This document shows positions 14,646 to 22,632 of a DNA stretch of 42,265 nt, in pieces; the first letter of the stretch is position 1; each line of letters starts with the position of its first letter. Source of the stretch: a virus. Both the position numbers and the translations under genes were made by a program. The stretch lies in the IMG/VR virus record IMGVR_UViG_3300035670_000476, positions 1-42,265 of that record; one strand, written 5' to 3'. The notes below the pieces were generated by a model. It worked only from the letters and a program-made list of their open reading frames with translations, was not told the origin of the DNA and ran no database searches.

Positions 14646-15284
14646 TCACTTGGCCGGATACGGATTGGGAGTAATGAATTCCTTACTCATCAGCCGCTCC
14701 ACGAACTTCTGCTCTTCCTCGCTGCGATTCTTTGGCGGAATCTCACGAGCCTCCTTCAGTTCAATCGGAAGCTCCGGACGCTTGATGCGCATGTCCGTCA
14801 CCTCCAGATCGATCTTGCACCACTCACGAGGGTTACCCTTCTCGTCGTAGTACACGTCCACTTCCCAGACCAACTCCGAGTCGGGGACGTTGAAGAAGTA
14901 ACGCGTTTTGATCATGCCACCGCTGGAGAGTTTGGAGAACTCTTTCAGCATGGCCTTACCGGCTTCGGCGTCCAGTTCGGTTTCGGTTTCCGACAGATTG
15001 CCCTTGTCCGGGACAAACGTCTTGACGGTCAGGATGTACTTCTTCTCGTCAATACACCGAATGCGAATGCAACCACCGTGCAGGTTGTCACCATCTTTGG
15101 AGCGCAGTTCCCATTGCTCTTGGCGTTCCTTGCGGTCGGCCTTTTCGAGCTGCTTGAAGTCTACGATCTTGCCGAAGGTGACGATCTCTTTCTCGACTTT
15201 GGTCGAACCATCCGCGTCACCTTCCAGGCTGACGTTGGTGATTTGATTCTGCCGAAAGCGTTGCTGAGCAGGTGTGAGTTTCAT
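14646..15284 (-). CDS. CYTH-domain-like protein (triphosphate tunnel type)
   Basis: 212 aa. The order of motifs resembles CYTH/triphosphate tunnel enzymes: KVEKEIV (29-35), CIRIR (72-76), YILTVKT (83-89), ETETEL (99-104), IKTRYFF (125-131), VWEVDVYY (139-146) and KIDLEVTD (157-164). These are the alternating charged residues that line the tunnel and bind triphosphate and metal in that superfamily, whose members cleave or cyclise nucleoside or inorganic triphosphates. The N-terminal 28 residues and the long charged C-terminus (ARE...RSEEEQKFVERL) are extra. The ribosome-binding site is weak. Substrate cannot be told from the sequence. Confidence 0.72.
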   Translation of the reverse strand: MKLTPAQQRFRQNQITNVSLEGDADGSTKVEKEIVTFGKIVDFKQLEKADRKERQEQWELRSKDGDNLHGGCIRIRCIDEKKYILTVKTFVPDKGNLSETETELDAEAGKAMLKEFSKLSSGGMIKTRYFFNVPDSELVWEVDVYYDEKGNPREWCKIDLEVTDMRIKRPELPIELKEAREIPPKNRSEEEQKFVERLMSKEFITPNPYPAK

Positions 15285-15294
15285 GATCCGACGA

Positions 15295-15341
15295 TCTCAA
15301 AGTGTTATCACAAGTTAAGACTTGCGGTGTTAACTTTGAGA
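15295..15341 (-). terminator. Nested inverted repeat after the 473-aa gene
   Basis: TCTCAAAGT (15295-15303) and ACTTTGAGA (15333-15341) are perfect inverted repeats. An inner AAGT-TAAG-ACTT hairpin lies at 15313-15324. It is adjacent to the stop at 15343 and just ahead of the CYTH-like gene. It is AT-rich, unlike the other boundary hairpins, so it could be an operator or a processing site rather than a terminator. Confidence 0.5.
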
Positions 15342-15342
15342 C

Positions 15343-16764
15343 TTACTTCTCTTCGGTCTGCGCGAGTTCTGCCGCTGGCTGCGGCGTGGCTTCTTCGCTG
15401 TGGGTCTTCCTAGCATCGAGAAGCTGTTGCTTGCGAGCCTGATACTCCTGTTCACTCAGGGTCGGTTGATCGGTGTCGAGAATCTTGGCCGCGAAGCGCG
15501 ATTCGAAGGGCTGTTCGGTCGATGCCTGCTCGACCTTCTTCTTGCGCTTCTTCTTTTTCTTGGCCGGAGCTTCAACCACCGGTGCCGGTTCAGCCTGCGC
15601 CTTCTTCTGGTCAGCCACTTGCTTACGACGGCGCAGTGCCCCCTTGACACGACGGTGCAGACCTTCGAAGACCGTTGCCAGCAGCGGACGGCGGTTGGCG
15701 ACTGCGACGTACTTGATCGCACCGGTCTCCACCACCATCATGATCTGCTTGCGGATGTCGTTGCCGCCGGCCTGCTCAGCCTTCAGCGCAAACAGCAGAT
15801 CGCTGAGCTGTTCGGCGTACCGCTCACCGGCCAGCGAACGACGGACAGCACCGATCAGACGGGCCAAGGTCTGCTTGTTACTGATCTCGTGTGGTGCCGC
15901 ACTGCCTTCCAGGGAAGTGATCAGGCGGGCGGTCTCGACGATTTCATCGAGCGACAGGACATCGAGACCCATGCGAGCCTTGGCATGATGATCGAACAGG
16001 CTGTCGAAGGCCACGTGCTGGTTGCGGTCGTCTTCCGGACCTTCGTTGAAACCGAAGGCCAGCCAGGGATTGGTGTACCCTTGGCTACCCTTGACGCCAG
16101 CGAGCTTACCACCGAGCTTGGCTTCAGCGGTGCCCTTGGTCTGCTTTTCCAAGATCACTTCGACACCTTGTTCGGCGGCGAGCTCGCCGGCCGTCTTGGT
16201 CATCCGAGCCGGGCCACCGCGCGATACTTCCACACGGCCACCTGCCACCTTGAAGTTGCCATGGACCTTGACCGGCTTCGGTTCAGCTTTCGGATGCTGG
16301 AGCTTGGACCAAGCCGGCATGGCCGAACTGAACCAGTGCGACTTCTTGAGGGCGCCGGCGTAGACCGTGATCGAATCGAGCAGGTTCAGGGTGCGGAAGC
16401 CAAGCAGGCCGTCGATGATGTTCTGCAGTGCGCCGCGAGCAAAGGAGTTGTCTTCGCCCTTGACCATTGCGCCTGCAAACGCAGCCGGTGCGCTCGTTGC
16501 CACGATCAGCTCACTATCCGGATGTGCCTTGGCGGCCGCGGCCAGCAGCTTGTCCACGGCAATGCCGCGCGCACGCCCGCTGGTGTCCCTGATCGGGGAC
16601 AGGTCGACGAGGACGCTCGAAATGGGAGCGGCGAGCTTCGCACGTTCCAGCAGTGCCTTGTTGACGTCCTGGTCGTCGGCAACGATCAGGAGATGGAAAT
16701 GGGTGTTGGAAAATTCGTGCAGGTTGTGCTTCTTCGGTGCCGGGCTGCTCTGTACTTCGGTCAT
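15343..16764 (-). CDS. Large hypothetical protein with Lys-rich tail, 473 aa
   Basis: Unrecognised. The first 165 residues look like an alpha/beta domain of von Willebrand/Toprim-like appearance (FHLLIVADDQDVNKALLERAKL, SSVLVDLSPIRD, ELIVATSAPAAFAGAMV), which is only a visual resemblance. Residues 165-235 are Gly/Lys-rich. Residues 240-385 are helical (LDEIVETARLITSLEG, RLIGAVRRSLAGERYAEQLSDLLFAL). The tail contains KKKKKRKKK (402-410) between Ala/Pro/Glu-rich low-complexity stretches. Upstream GGGATAG is a modest ribosome-binding site. The basic tail suggests DNA or polyanion binding. Nothing establishes its job. Confidence 0.85.
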   Translation of the reverse strand: MTEVQSSPAPKKHNLHEFSNTHFHLLIVADDQDVNKALLERAKLAAPISSVLVDLSPIRDTSGRARGIAVDKLLAAAAKAHPDSELIVATSAPAAFAGAMVKGEDNSFARGALQNIIDGLLGFRTLNLLDSITVYAGALKKSHWFSSAMPAWSKLQHPKAEPKPVKVHGNFKVAGGRVEVSRGGPARMTKTAGELAAEQGVEVILEKQTKGTAEAKLGGKLAGVKGSQGYTNPWLAFGFNEGPEDDRNQHVAFDSLFDHHAKARMGLDVLSLDEIVETARLITSLEGSAAPHEISNKQTLARLIGAVRRSLAGERYAEQLSDLLFALKAEQAGGNDIRKQIMMVVETGAIKYVAVANRRPLLATVFEGLHRRVKGALRRRKQVADQKKAQAEPAPVVEAPAKKKKKRKKKVEQASTEQPFESRFAAKILDTDQPTLSEQEYQARKQQLLDARKTHSEEATPQPAAELAQTEEK

Positions 16765-16804
16765 GGCTTTCTATCCCTCATTTGTTGCGGATGGCATAAA
16801 GAGA

Positions 16805-16826
16805 CCGGGCTGCTTTCACAGCCCGG
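16805..16826 (-). terminator. Hairpin followed by CTTTATGCC
   Basis: CCGGGCTG / CAGCCCGG with a 6-nt loop, followed on the minus strand by TCTCTTTATGCC. It lies about 150 bp after the stop of the 424-aa gene, but only 18 bp after the stop of the small ORF at 16845-16949. Confidence 0.8.
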
Positions 16827-16844
16827 CCGGTCATTGCAAACGCC

Positions 16845-16949
16845 TCATGAACGTCTGCTGGCGGGAGGACTTACGTAACTTACGTGGGTCTCCCAGACGA
16901 TCTGCACGGTTGGATTGCCACCGTCGCGGCACGTGCAGTCAAGTTCCAC
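16845..16949 (-). CDS. Possible 34-aa ORF or readthrough extension
   Basis: Lies between the TAA of the 424-aa gene and the hairpin at 16805. It is in the same frame as that gene; nothing but the TAA interrupts the frame until the TGA at 16845. A GTG at 16949 with AGG about ten bases upstream could start a peptide beginning MELDCTCRDGGNP and containing TVQIVWETHVSYV. Composition looks protein-like, and the terminator sits directly after it rather than after the larger gene. Either a tiny separate gene or a C-terminal extension made by stop-codon readthrough. Not proven. Confidence 0.4.
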   Translation of the reverse strand: MELDCTCRDGGNPTVQIVWETHVSYVSPPASRRS

Positions 16950-16973
16950 ATCATCAGAACCTGCCGGAATTAT

Positions 16974-18248
16974 TTACTCAGGCTTTTCGATGCCCAGGTC
17001 CTTCAGGTTGTTTTCGAGCTCATCACGACGGGGTTCGGCAGCTTCTTCCACCTGCGCCGGCTCTGCACGATCAACCGGTGCGTTGTCCTGAGTCTCACCT
17101 CGCCAGGTGCGGAAGGTGAAGCGTTCATCGGCCGCCGGGCCGAGGCCGACATCGATCACCAGCGAGCCTTCCTCGTCGATGAAGACATCGCGCAGCAGCT
17201 CCGCACTCACCTGACGGGAGAGCACCGTCACCAGCAGACCGTAGTCGTAGGCCTTCTGACCCTTGCCCTCGTGCGCCTGGACGAACAGCTCCAGGACACG
17301 CTCACGACGTTCCACCGGGTCAGCGCTGAACTCCTCAGCCACCGCAGAGCCAGTGCTGGTCTTGGGCACGTCACCCGGCGTGTGGCTGGTCAGGCTGTAC
17401 TGCCAGTCACCCACGTTGGCCGGCTGGTCGCGGTAAGCGTACACGCCAGTCGGCAGCCCGGCCGGTGCCAGCCAAACCGACATCAGGCCGGTGGACAGCG
17501 GGGCGGCCAGGTTGTACTGCTGGTTGGTCTGCGGGTTGGTGATGGCCAGGCCTTCTTCACGGGCATTCTGGTAGAAGCCCAGTGCTTCGATCGAGAAGCC
17601 CACCAGACGATGGCAGCCCGGCGCACCCTGACCCCAGCCGTAGGCATCGACCAGATACACGCGATCTACGTCGTGGTAGACGAAGTACAGCTTCTGCATC
17701 GAGTGGTTCTGGTAGTACTCGGTGGCCGCCACAGCGCCGTAGAAGCGCAGGGACCTCTCGCTGTGATGCGGGCTGTCCAGCTGTTCCAGCACGCGATCCA
17801 CGGCCTGCCAGGTGCCGGTCAGGCCGGTGAACTGCGAACGCACGTCGTCGTTGTGGAAGATCACATGCGGCTGGGTGCCGAAGATCTCGGCCAGAGCTGG
17901 CTCGATCCAATCGGTATTGCCGACCGGGGTACGGTTCTGGGTGAAGATGCGGCCGGAGTAGTAGACCACGCGCAGCCAGCTGTTGGAGTTGGCACCCAAG
18001 GCGACGGGGCTGGCGTTGACCAGGTTGATCTCGGTATAGGCCGGATGGCTGATGAAGATCGGCTGCGGCACGCTCCACATCGTCTGGGCCTGCTCATCGC
18101 CGAACTGCTGCTTGAGGTGATCCAGGTACATGTCGGCCAGGTTGCGCTGGGCCAGGGAGATCGGAGTCGGCAACTTGCCGCTGGCTTCCATCACGTTGGC
18201 AGCCAGGTTCTGGCGGATGATGTCCTGGAGGTTCTGGTTGGTATTCAT
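16974..18248 (-). CDS. Large hypothetical protein, 424 aa
   Basis: Unrecognised. AGAAGG precedes the ATG. The N-terminus is helical (NQNLQDIIRQNLAANVM); the central part is a long alpha/beta or beta-rich region with many aromatics (SWLRVVYYSGRIFTQNRTPVG, KLYFVYHDVDRVYLVDAYGWGQG, YQNAREEGLAI). The C-terminal ~50 residues are acidic and Glu/Pro-rich (DRAEPAQVEEAAEPRRDELENNL), like a flexible tail. No membrane segment or known active-site pattern appears. Codon use is biased to C/G endings, suggesting good expression. It follows the 368-aa gene with a 26-bp gap, so the two are probably co-transcribed. Confidence 0.88.
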   Translation of the reverse strand: MNTNQNLQDIIRQNLAANVMEASGKLPTPISLAQRNLADMYLDHLKQQFGDEQAQTMWSVPQPIFISHPAYTEINLVNASPVALGANSNSWLRVVYYSGRIFTQNRTPVGNTDWIEPALAEIFGTQPHVIFHNDDVRSQFTGLTGTWQAVDRVLEQLDSPHHSERSLRFYGAVAATEYYQNHSMQKLYFVYHDVDRVYLVDAYGWGQGAPGCHRLVGFSIEALGFYQNAREEGLAITNPQTNQQYNLAAPLSTGLMSVWLAPAGLPTGVYAYRDQPANVGDWQYSLTSHTPGDVPKTSTGSAVAEEFSADPVERRERVLELFVQAHEGKGQKAYDYGLLVTVLSRQVSAELLRDVFIDEEGSLVIDVGLGPAADERFTFRTWRGETQDNAPVDRAEPAQVEEAAEPRRDELENNLKDLGIEKPE

Positions 18249-18274
18249 GTATTGCCTTCTCTGGTTGAGGTGAA

Positions 18275-19381
18275 TCAGTACTGCAGGTTGAAATCGATGG
18301 CGGCATCGTCCTGAATCAGGGTAAAGCCACTGGCTTGTCCGGCATGGTCGACGCGAATGAACAACAGGACCTTATCGAAGGAATTCTGCTTCATCAAGCA
18401 TGCCAGGAAATCACGCGCCAGTTCGCTGGCCGGATGGGGCTGGTACAGTGCCGGGATGTTCTCCAGTGCCCAACGAATGTCGGTCGGACACCGCATGCAG
18501 TGCGGGGCGGCGCCGTAGGTACCGGCCGATGCCAGTGCGCTGTCGGCCACAATCAACAGCGGATGTGCTGGCAACACACCTTCTGCCTCGGCCGTATAAA
18601 TCAACAACCGGGCCAGGCCGTACTGGACTGCGTACGGACCGCCGTAGCCCCACTGGACCTTTTCTACATCGGTGTCCAGCGGATGGATGTCGTCACGATC
18701 GCCGTCACCGTCAAGGTGCAGTTCACGCAACAGCAACCGCAGCAGGGCCGGCGGGTTCTTGGACAGCAGCGGCAGCCGGTAGTCGTTGGGACGACGGAAG
18801 TTTTCACGACCGGGCTGATGGATCAGCACGTAGGTCACTTCCGGATCGCCGTCGTTTTCGTTGGGCAAGCACAGGACGTGACGCAGGCCGATGTTGTCCA
18901 GATACACCAATGCGAGATGGTGCTCTTTCGGCAGGTCCATCAGGTCCAGCAACAGGCAGGCGATCTCGTAGGTACCTTCGTCGGGGCGGGTGTTGAGGAA
19001 GGACAGGCTACGCTCGGAGAAAACATCATCCTGAGGAACGTAGTTGTTCACCCACCGATCAGCACCTGCCGGAATCCCATCGTCCTTCTGGTCGCTGCCT
19101 GCCACCTTGTAGAAGGAATGGGCGAAGATGTCGCCATCACTACCGCCGGCTTTCTCGAGCTGGTCGGCGTTGAAGATCGACAGGGTGTACTCCATCGGCG
19201 CGCCGCCGAGCTTGACGCGGATCAGGGCGCGACTGAAAAGATTCTCACCGTCGATCTTGGAGGCGACGTTGCACATCGACACCAGACGCAGACGGTTCTT
19301 CTCCACACCGGTGATCAGAGCCTTGGTCAGGTAGTCCGACATCACCGGGGTGCTCAATACAGCTTTGGCTTGCTTGTTCAT
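18275..19381 (-). CDS. Large hypothetical protein, 368 aa
   Basis: Unrecognised. TAGGAG stands ahead of the ATG. The protein is mixed alpha/beta, with segments such as LVSMCNVASKIDGENLFSRAL, EIACLLLDLMDLPKEHHLALVYLDN and a CMRCPTD motif near residue 296. The C-terminal end (DKVLLFIRVDHAGQASGFTLI) looks like two strands. There is no signal peptide, membrane segment or recognisable active site. It is the first gene of a two-gene unit with the 424-aa protein, and both share a similar codon bias and lack of familiar domains, which hints at a joint role. Confidence 0.88.
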   Translation of the reverse strand: MNKQAKAVLSTPVMSDYLTKALITGVEKNRLRLVSMCNVASKIDGENLFSRALIRVKLGGAPMEYTLSIFNADQLEKAGGSDGDIFAHSFYKVAGSDQKDDGIPAGADRWVNNYVPQDDVFSERSLSFLNTRPDEGTYEIACLLLDLMDLPKEHHLALVYLDNIGLRHVLCLPNENDGDPEVTYVLIHQPGRENFRRPNDYRLPLLSKNPPALLRLLLRELHLDGDGDRDDIHPLDTDVEKVQWGYGGPYAVQYGLARLLIYTAEAEGVLPAHPLLIVADSALASAGTYGAAPHCMRCPTDIRWALENIPALYQPHPASELARDFLACLMKQNSFDKVLLFIRVDHAGQASGFTLIQDDAAIDFNLQY

Positions 19382-19417
19382 GTACTGCTCCTATTTAAGG
19401 GAAGTGCGGCATAAAGT

Positions 19418-19439
19418 GCGGAGGGCACGACCCCTCCGC
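19418..19439 (-). terminator. Hairpin followed by CTTTATGCC
   Basis: GCGGAGGG / CCCTCCGC with a 6-nt loop; on the minus strand the stem is followed by ACTTTATGCCGC. It separates the gene at 19571 from the 368-aa gene. Confidence 0.82.
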
Positions 19440-19457
19440 GTATGACCGAAGCTCTAT

Positions 19458-19595
19458 TTAACAACAGTGCTTGCCACTTAATGGATCTACTCTGGGGAGA
19501 AGAGAACCATCGACTGAGCCGTTGGGGATAACGGCCCAGATTACTACCTCATTGCTCGATGAGGGGTAGTTCAGTGCTGCAGCAGCGCCGTCCAC
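19458..19595 (-). CDS. Possible 45-aa ORF overlapping the next gene's end
   Basis: Low-confidence. From a GTG at 19595 inside the end of the 148-aa gene, in another frame, an open frame runs to TAA at 19458, ending 19 bp before the hairpin. The product would contain SSNEVVIWAVIPNGS and VDGSLLPRVDPLSGK, which looks protein-like, but there is no ribosome-binding site. It overlaps an imperfect inverted repeat around 19545-19568. It could also be reached by frameshifting from the upstream gene. Confidence 0.22.
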   Translation of the reverse strand: MDGAAAALNYPSSSNEVVIWAVIPNGSVDGSLLPRVDPLSGKHCC

Positions 19596-20008
19596 TCGGT
19601 GCGCATGCGCGCCGTAGCGATGGGGCCAATCAGCTTGAAGTTGAACGGCGGCTTGCGCAGCTTGTCATACCACGCCTGGGCCTTGGCCAGGTCATCGCCG
19701 AACTGCGACGGACTGGGCGAGACCAGATCGTTGATCATGATGGCGAAGTAATGGGTGGTGATGTTGTTGTTGGCCTCGATCGCATCCATGTTGGCGATCA
19801 ATTGGCTCAACAGCACATCGGTGTACACCAGCTCGAAGCTCTTGGGTGTGATGCCAGCAGCGGCACATTCATCGTGGTAGCGCTGGATCGAGGTATTGAC
19901 CGACATGGACTTGGGCAATGCGAACATTGCTCCGTCGGCCTGCAGCGCGTAGAAGTACAAACGTTCCTCCTCGGGGACGTCTTCGTCGTCATACTGGGGG
20001 TTGGACAT
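19571..20008 (-). CDS. Hypothetical protein, 145 aa
   Basis: Unrecognised small soluble protein. Two starts compete: ATG at 20008 (MSNPQYDDEDVPEEE) and GTG at 20017, which overlaps the TGA of the upstream gene as GTGA; neither has a strong ribosome-binding site. The N-terminus is acidic, followed by LYFYALQADGAMFALPKSM and a central helix-rich part (DVLLSQLIANMDAIEANN). The C-terminus is basic and aromatic (WYDKLRKPPFNFKLIG). No motif of a known family is visible. Confidence 0.82.
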   Translation of the reverse strand: MSNPQYDDEDVPEEERLYFYALQADGAMFALPKSMSVNTSIQRYHDECAAAGITPKSFELVYTDVLLSQLIANMDAIEANNNITTHYFAIMINDLVSPSPSQFGDDLAKAQAWYDKLRKPPFNFKLIGPIATARMRTEWTALLQH

Positions 20009-20013
20009 GTTTC

Positions 20014-20532
20014 TCACTCGGTCTTCATGACGGAGATTGACTTAGCGTAGATCGTCCAGAACAAGGAGAAGCCTTCCATGTCGAACATGTAGACAATCGT
20101 CTTGTTCTGAGCGTCGTAGCCTTGCCGTACGCGCTGGGGCTTTAGTTCTTCCTGTACCAGATAAGGCAGCCCCAGACACAACATTAGATCCGGCCCCAAA
20201 CGAACATTGGGATCACACCACGCAGCGAAGATAAAATCGCGCGTACTTTGAATGCTGATGGCGGGAACGTCGATCAACACCATTCCATTTACTAATGGAT
20301 GGTATAGCTTTTCAATCTCCTCCGATGTGCCGGTGAGATGTAGCAATTCGATCGTACGCACTTCAGTGGCTTCATCCTCGGTAGGATTCCAACCGAAGTT
20401 GACTTGGTTGTCAATTGCCATGTCGTGACCGTACCACAGCGCACTGCCCGGATGCCATGGGGCTTCCTGCAGCGTCCCACAGATATTGAAGAAATGATCG
20501 GCCACTGCTGGCGGTAGAGGTGCTATTTCCAT
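20014..20532 (-). CDS. Hypothetical protein, 172 aa
   Basis: Unrecognised. Weak ribosome-binding site. The sequence is mixed alpha/beta with several aromatic/hydrophobic strands (TIELLHLTGTSEEIEKLYH, GMVLIDVPAISIQ, FIFAAWCDPNVRLGPDLMLCLGLPYLVQ, TIVYMFDMEGFSLFWTIYAKSI). No clear membrane helix, though the last segment is hydrophobic. It overlaps or abuts the next gene and lies 71 bp after the start of the gene to the right. Codon use is less C/G-biased than that of the 368- and 424-aa proteins. Function unknown. Confidence 0.83.
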   Translation of the reverse strand: MEIAPLPPAVADHFFNICGTLQEAPWHPGSALWYGHDMAIDNQVNFGWNPTEDEATEVRTIELLHLTGTSEEIEKLYHPLVNGMVLIDVPAISIQSTRDFIFAAWCDPNVRLGPDLMLCLGLPYLVQEELKPQRVRQGYDAQNKTIVYMFDMEGFSLFWTIYAKSISVMKTE

Positions 20533-20603
20533 GGCGGTTACCGTTGGGTCAAAGTGTAAGCACTACGCGTTGTGATTAACAGCACGTAGTGCTCGAGTGA
20601 AGA

Positions 20604-21233
20604 TTAGTGCAGACGGGGCGAGCTCGCAACTTCAGTGGCGGGGTTGATCACTTGCATCTTGGTGAGATTCAAGATCAGCGACAGTTGCATGTTCTCGTGC
20701 TCTACCGTACCCATGTACACTTGTTCTTCGTCCATGTGGAAAAGCATCAGACGCGATTGAATGCCGTCCTTGTGCATTTCCTCCAACCAGTACGCCCACA
20801 ACACACCATCCATCGCGATCGTGGTGCGTTCACCAATAAAAGCGTCGGTAGTGTACGTGGCGATGGTTTGCAGCATACCTTCAATGTTGAACTCACCGTC
20901 AATGACAGTGGATTCCCCACGAACAGTAAAGTCATCAGCGAACGGTTTATCCACGTCCAGACGGCGCACAGCGTAATCGATCAAACCCAGTTCGCCCTGC
21001 TCGAAAGTACGCGGTCGATCGAACTTGACGAAGTTCCCACGCCCAGGGTGGTAACCGGACGTACTGAAGGTCATCCCGTTCAGGAAAATACTACCTTCCC
21101 CAGTAGGATCGACGCGTTTAAGTGCGCGCAGTAACGGATCAAACATCCAGTTGGGCAGATGGTCTTCATCGAGAATTTCGCGCAGACCAACGTCCACCGG
21201 ACGATGGGTGTTATCGACAATGTTGGGTTTCAT
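20604..21233 (-). CDS. Hypothetical protein, 209 aa
   Basis: Unrecognised. The start at 21233 (MKPNIVDNTHRPVD) has AGGAGAGC upstream; a longer frame to 21272 has none. Features include a beta-rich centre (GSIFLNGMTFSTSGYHPGRGNFVKF, DDFTVRGESTVIDGEFNIEGML) and a strand-rich C-terminus (RLMLFHMDEEQVYMGTVEHENMQLSLILNL). It resembles a small beta-sandwich virion-like protein only in broad composition. It follows a UACG-loop hairpin and begins a new transcript unit with the two genes to the left. Confidence 0.85.
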   Translation of the reverse strand: MKPNIVDNTHRPVDVGLREILDEDHLPNWMFDPLLRALKRVDPTGEGSIFLNGMTFSTSGYHPGRGNFVKFDRPRTFEQGELGLIDYAVRRLDVDKPFADDFTVRGESTVIDGEFNIEGMLQTIATYTTDAFIGERTTIAMDGVLWAYWLEEMHKDGIQSRLMLFHMDEEQVYMGTVEHENMQLSLILNLTKMQVINPATEVASSPRLH

Positions 21234-21265
21234 TACAGCTCTCCTAGGGTAAGAATTGACATAAG

Positions 21266-21285
21266 CCCCCACCCGTAGGTGGGGG
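21266..21285 (-). terminator. UACG hairpin followed by CTTATG
   Basis: CCCCCACC / GGTGGGGG with loop CGTA (TACG on the minus strand, a UNCG-type tetraloop), then GCTTATGTC. The right flank CTTATGG and left flank ACATAAG are themselves complementary, extending the inverted repeat. It follows the HNH-type gene. Confidence 0.87.
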
Positions 21286-21294
21286 TCTTATGGG

Positions 21295-21912
21295 TTATCG
21301 AAAGTGAACTGGATTGAGGGCTTCTTCGAGGGTCATCCCCATGTTCCGCATGCGCTGATATACCATGTCGAAACTGACGCCTTCCAGCTCAGTGATTTCA
21401 CGCAGTGACAGCAACTGCCCCTTGTACTCATATCTCAGAGTGGTAGATTGATTCCTTGCCTGCTCTTTACGGGTGGCCCAGGTGCAGTTGTCTTTGCTGT
21501 ATCCTTGGTCGTTGTCTTTTCGCTCCAAGGTGTGCTCAGGGGTGGGCCGTGGTCCCATGTCGGCGTAGAAGGCCTCGAACGAATTGATCCAACGTGGATC
21601 GATGGTGATGCCTCGACCGCCGTAGCGATTGAAGTCCGACCCATTAGGATTGAGGCAACGATTCTTCATTGCCGTCCAGTTGGAATGCTCGGGACTTGAG
21701 GACATGCCGTGGGTCATCTTATTCGTCAGATTTTGCTCGTTACGCAAACAACCACAGCTCTTCGTCTTCCCTGATCTGAGATCACTGGTGGCGGCAGAGG
21801 TGTGGTTACCGCAATCACAGCGGCAGTTCCATTTGGTTTTTTGACCCACCTTTTCGTAGCTCAGGACCACTAACCGTTCAAACCGTTGACCAGTCAAATC
21901 AAGAAAACGCAT
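21295..21912 (-). CDS. HNH-type endonuclease-like protein
   Basis: 205 aa. Probable free-standing homing-type endonuclease or related DNA-binding protein. N-terminus DLTGQRFERLVVLSYEKV followed by CRCDCG (30-35) and SCGCLR (52-57), a Cys cluster common at the front of this phage family. The core has WTAMKNRCLNPNGSDFNRYGGRGI and then LERKDNDQGYSKDNCTWATRKEQARN (129-154), matching the HNH-like pattern L-E-R-x-D-N-x-x-G-Y-x-x-x-N-C-x-W-A-T. The C-terminus (LSLREITELEGVSFDMVYQRMR) looks like a helix-turn-helix specificity segment. Such genes often sit beside or inside other genes and move by cutting unoccupied alleles. Family assignment is confident, activity is inferred. Confidence 0.85.
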   Translation of the reverse strand: MRFLDLTGQRFERLVVLSYEKVGQKTKWNCRCDCGNHTSAATSDLRSGKTKSCGCLRNEQNLTNKMTHGMSSSPEHSNWTAMKNRCLNPNGSDFNRYGGRGITIDPRWINSFEAFYADMGPRPTPEHTLERKDNDQGYSKDNCTWATRKEQARNQSTTLRYEYKGQLLSLREITELEGVSFDMVYQRMRNMGMTLEEALNPVHFR

Positions 21913-21919
21913 ACACCAC

Positions 21920-22588
21920 CTACATTCTGACTACAGCGCCATAAAAACGATGCCCGCCAATACGATACTCCATGGCATACTTCTTGCCGTTGTTAACGTA
22001 TTTGGCGTGGAAGAACAAACTATTGCCGATGGGATTTGCAACCTCACGCCGCATCACCCTCAGGGCGATCTCATTCGCCTCACGATAGAGTTGCGGATAC
22101 TTGATGCGAGGCTGACTCTTACACCAGCTAAACTGACAACGGCCTTTATCTTTTTGGTAGACCGTGCTACAGATGGAATCGCGAAAGCGACCATCTGCAA
22201 TTCGATTCAGCACAACATAGCCTACCGCAACTCTGCCTTCGTAGGATTCGCTACGGGCTTCGTGGTATATTGCGTCGGTCATGCAACGTACCTCGGCATC
22301 GCTCATAACGATCCGAGCTTTCTCATGCAACTCCAGCGGCTCCATGGGCACGCTGATTTCCCGTACTTCCAGTACAGGCGCTTCCACTGCAACTGCGTCG
22401 ATCAAATCGATCGTTGGGTATTCGACTTCCAGTTCGGAGATGGTGATCGGAGCGACAGCGGCAGTACGGTTGCTAAGCGTAGTGCAGGCCGTCAGTGAGG
22501 TGATCGCCAGGAAGGAGATCAGGATCAGTTTAAGGTAGTTGAACACACAGGTGACGCTCTTGTAGGAATGGGCCCTAGCCAGATGCAT
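21920..22588 (-). CDS. SleB-type cell-wall hydrolase with lipoprotein signal
   Basis: 222 aa. The C-terminal half (residues ~98-222) is a Hydrolase_2/SleB-like domain: DAIYHEARSESYEGRVAVGYVVLNR (E110 is the likely catalytic Glu), CQFSWC (151-156) and LFFHAKY (191-197). Members cleave the glycan strands of peptidoglycan. The N-terminus has a hydrophobic stretch ending SLTAC (C35), a good lipobox, so the enzyme is probably exported and lipid-anchored, facing the cell wall from a membrane. The start is uncertain: ATG 22588 lacks a good ribosome-binding site, and GTG at residue 15 would give a more ordinary lipoprotein signal. Most phage lysins lack such a lipid anchor. Confidence 0.87.
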   Translation of the reverse strand: MHLARAHSYKSVTCVFNYLKLILISFLAITSLTACTTLSNRTAAVAPITISELEVEYPTIDLIDAVAVEAPVLEVREISVPMEPLELHEKARIVMSDAEVRCMTDAIYHEARSESYEGRVAVGYVVLNRIADGRFRDSICSTVYQKDKGRCQFSWCKSQPRIKYPQLYREANEIALRVMRREVANPIGNSLFFHAKYVNNGKKYAMEYRIGGHRFYGAVVRM

Positions 22589-22632
22589 TGCTCAGGTATT
22601 CCAACCTAAGATGACTGACTAGGGGTCTTTCT

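Noticed and set aside
15400-16878. Plus-strand open frame of 492 codons opposite the 473-aa gene
   Set aside because: Shadow frame: the minus-strand gene has a ribosome-binding site, normal composition and a terminator nearby.
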